A stretch of 55,442 nucleotides of DNA, taken from contig JASHOE010000254.1 of NCBI GenBank assembly GCA_030041275.1, positions 1 to 55,442 on the forward strand, given 5' to 3'. The translations under genes and the position numbers were made by a program. This DNA comes from Streptosporangiaceae bacterium. GTDB taxonomy: Bacteria > Actinomycetota > Actinomycetes > Streptosporangiales > Streptosporangiaceae. The notes under the pieces were generated by a model that was not told the DNA's origin, searched no databases, and worked only from the letters and a program-made list of their open reading frames with translations. Below, one piece after another: positions 44,184 through 51,259 of the stretch (positions within the stretch are counted from its first letter, which is position 1; each line of letters opens with the position of its first letter).

Positions 44184-45650
44184 ATGCACGTGATCCTGCT
44201 GGTGCTGCTCGTCTTGCCGGTTGCTGCCGCCGTGGCGTGCCTGCGTGTTCCGCTGCCCGTCGCCCGAGTAGTGACCTCGGTGAGCGGCGTCGTGAGCTTC
44301 GCGCTGGTGCTCGCCCTGGTGCCGTCCGCCGCCCACGGCACCGTCAGCTATCTGCGGTTCCTGCGCGTCGACGCGCTCAGTGTCGTGTTCCTGCTCGCGA
44401 CTGGCTTCCTCTATGGGGCGGTCGCCGTGTACTCGGTCGGCTACCTGCAGACGGGACCCGGTCAGCGGCCCAGGGATCGCTATTCTCGCCGGTTCTGGAT
44501 CGGGCTGAACGTGTTCGCGTGGGCGATGCTCGCCGCGCCGATGATGAGCAACCTGGGGCTGCTCTGGGTGGCAATCGAGGTGACCACAGTCGTGTCGGCA
44601 CTGCTGGTGGCCATCGAGGACACCGACGGTGCCGCCGAGGCGGCGTGGAAGTACGTGCTGCTCGGGTCGGCCGGGCTGGCGCTGGCGCTGCTGGCGACGA
44701 TCTTCGCGTACTACGCCGGCGCGCGCGTGCTCGGCCAGTCCTACGACCTGGGTTTCAGCCAGCTGCTGACGGCCGCGCCGCGGCTGCCGCACGCTCCGAT
44801 CGAGCTGGCGTTCGTGCTCGCCGTGCTCGGCTTCGGTACCAAGACCGGTCTGGTGCCAGTGCACACCTGGCTGCCAGACGCGCACTCGGAGGCGCCGACA
44901 CCGGTGTCCGCGCTGCTGTCCGGATCGCTGCTTGCGGTCAGCTTCTACGCGATCCTGCGCTATTACCAGGTGGCGGAGACGGCGCTAGGCTCCCGCTTCC
45001 CGCGGAACGTGCTGCTGGTGTTCGGAGTCGCTTCGTTGCTGCTCGCCATGCTCTACCTGTTCGGGCAGCGGGACATCAAGCGGCTGCTTGCCTACTCCAG
45101 CGTCGAGCACATGGGCATCCTCGCGATCGGGGTCAGCTTCGGCGCGCCCGCTGCCCTGGCAGGCGTGCTGCTGCACGTGCTCGCGCACGCGGCGGCGAAG
45201 GGCAACGCGTTCATGGGCGCCGGCGTGCTGGTCCGCAAGCTCGGCAGCAAGCGGATCACCTCGATCCGCGGTGGGCTGGACCTGCTTCCGTGGAGCGGGC
45301 CGCTGTTCCTGCTGGCGCTCTTCGCGCTCGGCGCGATGCCGCCGTTCGGCCTGTTCCGGAGTGAGTTCGAGATCGTGGCCGGGGGCCTGGACTCGGGCAA
45401 CTACGCGGCCGCAGCGATCCTGGTTGTCGGCGTGACCGCGGCGTTCTTCGGGCTGGCCGGCTCGGTCACCAGGGTGCTCATGCTGCCAGCCGCCGGGGCG
45501 GTGCAGAACAGGGCCGAGCCGAGCGGCTGGATGGTCGTGCCGGTCGTGGCCGGGGTGCTCGCGCTGCTGGTGCTCGGGCTGCACCCGCCGGCCGAGCTCA
45601 CTGACCTGTTCGGCCGGGCGGTCATTCTGCTTGACGGGCGGGTGTCATGA
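44184..45650 (+). CDS. hycQ: Antiporter-like NuoM/N (HyfF/HycQ) subunit
   Basis: This 488-residue protein has about 14 hydrophobic segments. The proton-path residues are intact: VAIEVTTVV (TM5 glutamate), AAWKYVLLGS (lysine), FGTKTGLVPVHTWLPDAHSE (TM7 lysine and Asp/His loop) and RDIKRLLAYSSVEHMG (TM8 lysine). It should be able to move protons or Na+ when driven by the peripheral arm. It starts 3 bp after hycP and overlaps the large-subunit gene as ATGA. Confidence 0.93.
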   Translation: MHVILLVLLVLPVAAAVACLRVPLPVARVVTSVSGVVSFALVLALVPSAAHGTVSYLRFLRVDALSVVFLLATGFLYGAVAVYSVGYLQTGPGQRPRDRYSRRFWIGLNVFAWAMLAAPMMSNLGLLWVAIEVTTVVSALLVAIEDTDGAAEAAWKYVLLGSAGLALALLATIFAYYAGARVLGQSYDLGFSQLLTAAPRLPHAPIELAFVLAVLGFGTKTGLVPVHTWLPDAHSEAPTPVSALLSGSLLAVSFYAILRYYQVAETALGSRFPRNVLLVFGVASLLLAMLYLFGQRDIKRLLAYSSVEHMGILAIGVSFGAPAALAGVLLHVLAHAAAKGNAFMGAGVLVRKLGSKRITSIRGGLDLLPWSGPLFLLALFALGAMPPFGLFRSEFEIVAGGLDSGNYAAAAILVVGVTAAFFGLAGSVTRVLMLPAAGAVQNRAEPSGWMVVPVVAGVLALLVLGLHPPAELTDLFGRAVILLDGRVS

Positions 45651-47071
45651 CCGTCCCCGACACCGAGCGAACCCAGAGCGTCAGCGCCTTGTGGGAGCAG
45701 GTCGTGAAGCATCGCGCCGCCGGCGGCAGGCTCGCCGACCTGTTCGGCACGGCGCGCGCCGACGGGTTGCTTTTGACCGCCCAGCTCGCCGGGCCCGACG
45801 GCATCAGCACGCTGGACGCGCTGGTGCCGAGCGGACAGGCCAGCTACCCGGCGCTGACCCCGCTCGTCGGGTCCGCCTTCTGGTACGAGCGCGAGATCCA
45901 CGATCTGTTCGGGGTCATCCCCGACGGTCACCCCAGGCTCGAGCCGCTCGTCCGAGCTGCGGATCCCGGTGTGCTGCCGCGACACGCCATCGGCCCCGGC
46001 CTGTTCACCATCCCGCACGGGCCGGTTCGCTCGGGCGTCGTCGAGTCGATCGAGTACCTGGTCGAGACGCCTGGCGAGGACATCCCGCACCTGAACATGC
46101 GGCTGTTCTACAAGCACCGCGGCATCGGCACGCGGTTTGCGGGCATGGTTCCGGGCGACGGTGTCCTGCTGGCCGAGCGGACCGAGGGGATCGCGTCAGT
46201 GGCGCACGCGATCGCCTACTGCCAGGCCGTGGAGGCCCTTGCGGGCGCCGACGTGCCGTGGCGCGCCGCGCTCATCCGTACGATGCACGCCGAACTGGAA
46301 CGCCTGGCCTGCCACCTCGACGTCATCGTCAGGCTCGCCGACGCGGCGGGACTCGCCGTCGCCACGGCGCGGTTCGGCTGGCACAAGGAGCTGGTCCTGC
46401 GGCTCACCGGCGGTCTGTGCGGTAGCAGATTCGGCCGCGGCGTTGTCGTGCCCGGCGGAGTCGTCGCCGCGCCGCTCCTGGGTCCCGCTGCGCTGCTGGC
46501 CGCGGTGGGCGAGCTCGACCGGCGGGTCAGCGACGACGTCCGGCTACTCATGGGAACGGCCTCGTTTCTCGATCGCCTGCGCCGGACCGGGCCGCTGCCA
46601 GCAGACCGCGCGGCAGAGCACGGCGCTCTCGGCCCGCTCGGGCGGGCGTCGGGCTGCACCGACGACGCCCGGACGGCGCGGCCGTACGCCGCCTACGCCG
46701 CGCTGGGCGAGACCGTGAGCTCTCGGGAGGCCGGAGACGCGCTCGCCCGGCTTGAGGTTCGGGTCGACGAGATCGCCGACTCCTGGCATCTGCTCCGGCA
46801 GGTGGCCGACGAGCTCGACGAGGCGAGCGGTCCGCTGCGCGCTGCCTGCGCGCCGACGGTCGGCCGCGCCGTCGGGTGGGCCGAGGCGCCGCAGGGCGAG
46901 GTCCTGTACGACGTGCGGATCGAGGACGGCGTCATCATCCGGTGCCGCGGCCGGTCTGCTTCGTTCCACAACCTCGTACTCATGCACGAGGTGTTTGCCG
47001 GCGACATCCTGACCGACTTCCCCTTCATCGAGGCGAGCTTCGGGTTGTCCGTCGCCGGAGCAGCCGGATAA
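45647..47071 (+). CDS. hycE: NuoCD/HycE-like large subunit lacking NiFe cysteines
   Basis: This 474-residue subunit has a NuoC-like region (ending YEREIHDLFGVIPDGHPR, residues 80-97) and a hydrogenase-large-subunit/NuoD-like region (TIPHGPVRSGVVES, LFYKHRGIGTRFAG). Where hydrogenases have CGIC in ERVCGIC, this protein reads ERTEGIASVAHA (residues 177-188). Where they end with DPCxxC it reads ASFGLSVAG (about 465-473). All four NiFe ligands are therefore gone. It cannot carry a NiFe centre and is an Ehr-type subunit. Confidence 0.92.
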   Translation: MTVPDTERTQSVSALWEQVVKHRAAGGRLADLFGTARADGLLLTAQLAGPDGISTLDALVPSGQASYPALTPLVGSAFWYEREIHDLFGVIPDGHPRLEPLVRAADPGVLPRHAIGPGLFTIPHGPVRSGVVESIEYLVETPGEDIPHLNMRLFYKHRGIGTRFAGMVPGDGVLLAERTEGIASVAHAIAYCQAVEALAGADVPWRAALIRTMHAELERLACHLDVIVRLADAAGLAVATARFGWHKELVLRLTGGLCGSRFGRGVVVPGGVVAAPLLGPAALLAAVGELDRRVSDDVRLLMGTASFLDRLRRTGPLPADRAAEHGALGPLGRASGCTDDARTARPYAAYAALGETVSSREAGDALARLEVRVDEIADSWHLLRQVADELDEASGPLRAACAPTVGRAVGWAEAPQGEVLYDVRIEDGVIIRCRGRSASFHNLVLMHEVFAGDILTDFPFIEASFGLSVAGAAG

Positions 47072-47089
47072 GGGCGGGAGGGGAAAACC

Positions 47090-47905
47090 ATGTGGGCACT
47101 GCGCGGGCTGCGGAATGGCGTGCTGACTACCCGCTGGCCGGCCCGGCCGGACGAGTATGCGGCGGTGACCCGAGGGCCGGCCACCGTGCCCACGTCGGCC
47201 GCGCGCGCCGATTCCAGCGAGAACGTGGCGGCGCTGTGTCCGACCGGTGCGATCGGCGTGGCCGCATCCGGCGCGGTCCGGATCGACCGGGGCCGCTGCA
47301 TCCTGTGCGGCCGGTGCGTGGCCGCGCGTCCGGACATGTTCGCCTGGACGTCGGGGCCGGCCTTGGCGGCGCTGAGCCGCGCTGAGCTCGTGGTGCCGGG
47401 TCAGGAAACGCCGGAAGCGCTGGCCGCCGTCACCGCCGGGCTGCGCGTGCGCACCGGTGCGCTGCGCCGGTCGGTGCATCTGCGGCACGTCGACACCGGA
47501 TCGGATGGCGCCGAGGAGTGGGAGATCCTGGCGCTGCTGAACCCGGTCTACGACATTCACCGGCTCGGTATTTTCCTGACGGCGAGCCCGCGGCACGCGG
47601 ATATCTTGCTGGTGACCGGGCCTGGCACGCCCGGCATGGCGGAACCGCTGCGGCAGACCTACGAGGCCATGCCGCACCCCAAGGTTGTTATCGCGGTGGG
47701 CACCGATGCGGTCAGTGGCGGCATCGTCGGCCCAGCACACGACGCTCCGACCACCGCAGGCGGCGTCGGTGACATCGTGCCGGTAGACGTGTGGCTGCCC
47801 GGCTCGCCGCCGAGCCCGTTCGCGATTCTGTCGGCGCTGCTGCTGGCACTGGACCGGCTGCCAACCGCGGCGGTGCCGCGGGCGAGCAGGGGCGGCAAGC
47901 GGTGA
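47090..47905 (+). CDS. Ferredoxin-NuoB fusion lacking the NuoB cluster cysteines
   Basis: In this 271-residue protein the N-terminal ferredoxin half keeps ALCPTGAI (C50) and GRCILCGRC (C70, C73, C76), enough for one [4Fe-4S] cluster; the other ferredoxin cluster is missing. The C-terminal half aligns with NuoB/HycG (LNPVYDIHRLGIFLTASPRHADILL) but the cluster motifs are altered: GSDGAEEWE for GSCNGC, GTDAVSGG for GACGNSGG, and PGSPPSP for PGCPPTP. No proximal cluster can form. GGGAGGGG precedes the ATG at 47090. Confidence 0.92.
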   Translation: MWALRGLRNGVLTTRWPARPDEYAAVTRGPATVPTSAARADSSENVAALCPTGAIGVAASGAVRIDRGRCILCGRCVAARPDMFAWTSGPALAALSRAELVVPGQETPEALAAVTAGLRVRTGALRRSVHLRHVDTGSDGAEEWEILALLNPVYDIHRLGIFLTASPRHADILLVTGPGTPGMAEPLRQTYEAMPHPKVVIAVGTDAVSGGIVGPAHDAPTTAGGVGDIVPVDVWLPGSPPSPFAILSALLLALDRLPTAAVPRASRGGKR

Positions 47906-50019
47906 GCGGATATGGTGCCGTGCTCGCTGCCGGGCTGATCCTGCTCGCCCTGGCCGGCCTGGCCGGCCTGCTCGTGGGGCCGAGCCGCCGAGGATGGCGG
48001 CCGGTGCCGTACCTGGCCGGGGCGGCCGGATCGGCGTGCCTCGTGGTGGCGGGAGCGGCCGCGATCGCGGGCCGGCCCGTGACGCTGCAGTCGGCCGGGC
48101 TGCTCGGCTCGGTGGCCATCGGGAACGGCAGCGGCCCGGCGCCGGCGGCGAGGACAGGCCAGCCCGTTCCCCTCTTTGCCACGGTGGCCGGCCTTGGGGC
48201 GGACCGGCTGTCGGGCCTGTTCCTCGTGATCGCGTTCGCGGCCGCCGTCGCGGTGTCGCTCGCGTTCGCGTCGTGGACGCTCGGCCCTGCTGCCTCGGCC
48301 CGGCGCGGTCTCGGTGTCGGCTACGCGCTTGCCCTCGGCTCGGTCGGCGTCATCCTGACCGCGCGGGATGCGTTCACCTTGCTATTCGGCTGGGAGACCC
48401 TCACACTCGCGTTCTGGCTCTTGGCTGGCGTCGATCGGCGGGCGCCTGGCCGGCCGGTGTCGGCGCTGGTCACGCTTGCGTTCGGCCGGGTCAGCGGTGC
48501 GTGTCTGCTGGTCGGATTGCTGCTGCTGGTCACCCGGTCGAGATCGCTCACGCTGACCGCGATGGCACACGTCCCGGCTGGCCCGCTGCGCGCAACTGCC
48601 GTCGTGCTGCTCGTCGCTGGGTTCGGGGTCAAGGTGGGCCTGGTGCCGTTCCAGGTCTGGCTGCCGCGTGGCTACGCCGCGGCTCCGGGCCCGGCGCGGG
48701 CGATCATGGCGGGCGTCGCCGTGAACGTGGGCTTCTACGGTCTGTGGCGCACGCTGGCCGTGCTGGGTCCGCCACCGGCCGTGGTAACCGACATCCTGCT
48801 CATGCTGGCTGGCCTCACCGCCATCCTTGGCATCGCCCATGCGGCGGTCCAGAGCAGCCTGCAGCGGGTGATCGCTTACTCCAGTGTTGAGAACGCCGGA
48901 CTGATTCTCGCCGGATACGGGGTGGCGCTGATTGGCGCAGCCAGGGGCAGCCGGGAGCTCATGGCGGTCGGGCTGCTCGCCGCCACCCTCCAGGTTGTCG
49001 CACACACCGCGGCCAAGTCGCTGCTGTTCATTTCCAGCGCGGGCGTCGAGGCCGCGACCGGCAGCGACGACGTGGACAGCCTGCGCGGGTCGGTTCGGAT
49101 CGCGCCGTGGAGTGGCACCGGGCTGGCGGTGGGCAGCCTCACACTGGCGGGGCTGCCGCCAACCGCCGGCTTCGTCTCTGAGTGGTTCTTGCTCGAGGCG
49201 CTCATGCAGCAGTTCCGCGTGCCTGGCTTGGGTGACCGGCTCGTGCTGGCGCTGACCGGCGCCGCGGTCGCGCTGACCGCCGGCTTCGCCGGCGTGACGT
49301 TCGTGCGGCTCATCGGCCTGGTGGTGCTCGGCCGGCGTGATCCGGCTACCGACGGGCGCGTCGCCACGGAAAACACCGGGCTAGCCGGGCGGGCCGGCCT
49401 CGCCTCGCTGGCCGCGGCGTGCCTGGCCCTGGCGGCCTTGGCGCCGCTCGAGATCAGGGTGATCGCGGCTGGCATCTCGCCGGTGTTGCCAGCCGGGGCC
49501 GTCACCGGTGCGCTGCGCTCGCCGTGGGTGCTCCAGCCGGTCTTCGCGGGCTTCTCCATCCTGTCGCCGTCGTGGCTCTGGATCGTCATGCCCGCGCTGT
49601 TCGCGCTCGTCTTCGGCGCCGCGTGGCTGGCCTCGGGCCGGCGGCTGCTGCGGGTGCGCCGCGTTCCAGCGTGGCGGTCCGCCACCGCCGGCGTGTCCGG
49701 ACACGACAGTTACACCGCTTCCGGCTTCGCGAACCCGACCCGGCGCGTGCTCGCGGCGGTGCTGCATACCCAGGCAGAGGTCACCAGGCTCGACGACGCG
49801 GCGCTCGAGCCCGGCCTGGATCCGGCGGTGCCGCATGTGGCGTACCGCTCGGACGTCATCGAGGTGGTCGAGGAGTACCTGTACCGGCCGTTCCGCCGAC
49901 CGTTCGCGCTCATGGTGCGACTGGCGCAGCGACTGCAGTCTGGCCGGCTCGATGCCTACCTGGCTTATATGCTGACTGCGCTCGTCGCCCTGCTCGCAGT
50001 CGTCGCTGGACTGCACTAG
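47902..50019 (+). CDS. Antiporter-like NuoL/HyfB subunit
   Basis: This 705-residue protein has about 15-16 hydrophobic segments. FGWETLTLAFWLL carries the TM5 glutamate and GFGVKVGLVPFQVWLP the TM7 lysine; the TM8 position reads SSLQRVIAYSSVENAG, with glutamine instead of lysine. The C-terminal tail (SDVIEVVEEYLYRPFRRPF) matches HyfB-type proteins. GTG at 47902 overlaps the previous stop as GTGA. It corresponds to the mycobacterial Rv0083 position by gene content. Confidence 0.9.
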   Translation: MSGYGAVLAAGLILLALAGLAGLLVGPSRRGWRPVPYLAGAAGSACLVVAGAAAIAGRPVTLQSAGLLGSVAIGNGSGPAPAARTGQPVPLFATVAGLGADRLSGLFLVIAFAAAVAVSLAFASWTLGPAASARRGLGVGYALALGSVGVILTARDAFTLLFGWETLTLAFWLLAGVDRRAPGRPVSALVTLAFGRVSGACLLVGLLLLVTRSRSLTLTAMAHVPAGPLRATAVVLLVAGFGVKVGLVPFQVWLPRGYAAAPGPARAIMAGVAVNVGFYGLWRTLAVLGPPPAVVTDILLMLAGLTAILGIAHAAVQSSLQRVIAYSSVENAGLILAGYGVALIGAARGSRELMAVGLLAATLQVVAHTAAKSLLFISSAGVEAATGSDDVDSLRGSVRIAPWSGTGLAVGSLTLAGLPPTAGFVSEWFLLEALMQQFRVPGLGDRLVLALTGAAVALTAGFAGVTFVRLIGLVVLGRRDPATDGRVATENTGLAGRAGLASLAAACLALAALAPLEIRVIAAGISPVLPAGAVTGALRSPWVLQPVFAGFSILSPSWLWIVMPALFALVFGAAWLASGRRLLRVRRVPAWRSATAGVSGHDSYTASGFANPTRRVLAAVLHTQAEVTRLDDAALEPGLDPAVPHVAYRSDVIEVVEEYLYRPFRRPFALMVRLAQRLQSGRLDAYLAYMLTALVALLAVVAGLH

Positions 50020-50029
50020 CGGAGCGGCC

Positions 50030-51253
50030 ATGACGGTACTCGCCCGCCTCCGCGGCGCCTCGCCGGCGCTGAAGTTCGTGCTGCTGGTCGGCGTCATGAG
50101 CTTCTTCGCCGACTTCACCTACGAGGGCTCTCGCTCGGTAATCGGGCCGTACCTGGGCACGCTCGGGGCGGGCGCACTGGCTATCAGCGTGATCAGCGGA
50201 CTCGGCGAATTCCTTGGCTACGGGCTGCGCTTGTTCTCTGGCCGCGGCGCCGATCGGACGGGCCGGTACTGGCCGATCACGATCGGCGGGTACGTGGTGC
50301 AGATGGCGGCGGTGCCGCTGCTAGCGCTGGCCGGGAACTGGGAAGTCGCGGCGCTGCTCATCATCGCCGAGCGAGTCGGCAAGGCGACGCGCAACCCGCC
50401 GCGGGACGCGATGCTGTCGCACGCCGCCAGGGAAATGGGCTACGGCTGGGGATTCGGGGTGCACGAGGCGCTGGACCAGTTCGGCGCGATGTTCGGCCCG
50501 CTGCTGGTCGCGCTCGTGCTGGCGGTGAGCAACCACGACTACAAACTTGCGTTCGCGGCGCTTGCGGCGCCCGCGGTGATCACGCTGACGCTGGTGCTGG
50601 CCGCGCGCCGGTTCTTCCCACGGCCGCAGGACCTGGCGGCCGGGCCGGCCGAGGTTACCAGGGCCGGGTTGCCGCGGGTGTTCTGGATCTACCTCGCCGG
50701 GGCCGCGCTCGTGGCGGCGGGGCTTGCGGACTTCCCGCTCATCGCCTTCCACTTCCAGCAGGCCCGCACGGTCTCCGCACCGATCGTGCCGGTGTTTTAC
50801 GCGGTCGCAATGGCGGTCAGCGGAACCGGGTCGCTGATCTTCGGCAAGCTGTACGACAAGGCCGGAATCGGCGTGCTGATCCCGCTCACGGTGGCTGGAG
50901 CGGCGTATGCGCCGCTGGTTTTCCTCGGCGGAGTGTGGGCCGCGGTGTTCGGCGTGGCGCTGTGGGGGCTCGGCATGGGCGTGCAGGAGTCGATCATTCC
51001 CGCCGCGGTCGCGCCGATGGTAACGCCGGATCGGCGCGCGTCGGCGTACGGACTCTTCACTGGCGGCTACGGCACCGCGTGGGTGGCAGGCAGCGTGCTC
51101 ATCGGCGTTCTCTTCGATGTGTCGCTGGGCGCGGTGACGGCTTTCGCAGTCGCCGTGCAACTCGCTGCGATCCCGTTCTTCGTGCTCGTTCGGCGTCGCC
51201 ACACCACCAGGGCCGAACATGAGGACCCCCCGGCCGCCGGGCAGCCCGGCTGA
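50030..51253 (+). CDS. MFS transporter
   Basis: This 407-residue protein has 12 predicted hydrophobic segments. SRSVIGPYLGTLGA and FSGRGADRTGRYWPI (the loop 2-3 motif) and RVGKATRNPPRDAMLSHAA identify the major facilitator superfamily. The RNPPRDA segment with ALDQFGAMFGPL resembles drug or metabolite exporters. Substrate is unknown. It starts 10 bp after the HyfB-like gene and ends 6 bp before the second dynamin gene, so it belongs to the same transcript. Confidence 0.87.
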   Translation: MTVLARLRGASPALKFVLLVGVMSFFADFTYEGSRSVIGPYLGTLGAGALAISVISGLGEFLGYGLRLFSGRGADRTGRYWPITIGGYVVQMAAVPLLALAGNWEVAALLIIAERVGKATRNPPRDAMLSHAAREMGYGWGFGVHEALDQFGAMFGPLLVALVLAVSNHDYKLAFAALAAPAVITLTLVLAARRFFPRPQDLAAGPAEVTRAGLPRVFWIYLAGAALVAAGLADFPLIAFHFQQARTVSAPIVPVFYAVAMAVSGTGSLIFGKLYDKAGIGVLIPLTVAGAAYAPLVFLGGVWAAVFGVALWGLGMGVQESIIPAAVAPMVTPDRRASAYGLFTGGYGTAWVAGSVLIGVLFDVSLGAVTAFAVAVQLAAIPFFVLVRRRHTTRAEHEDPPAAGQPG

Positions 51254-51259
51254 CACCGC

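Noticed and set aside
43437..44885. 482-codon minus-strand frame opposite the hyc genes
   Set aside because: His/Gln/Arg-rich shadow of the NuoM/N-like and HyfE-like genes; no family features.
45647..47071. Calling the large subunit an active NiFe hydrogenase
   Set aside because: All four NiFe-binding cysteines are replaced and no maturation genes are present.
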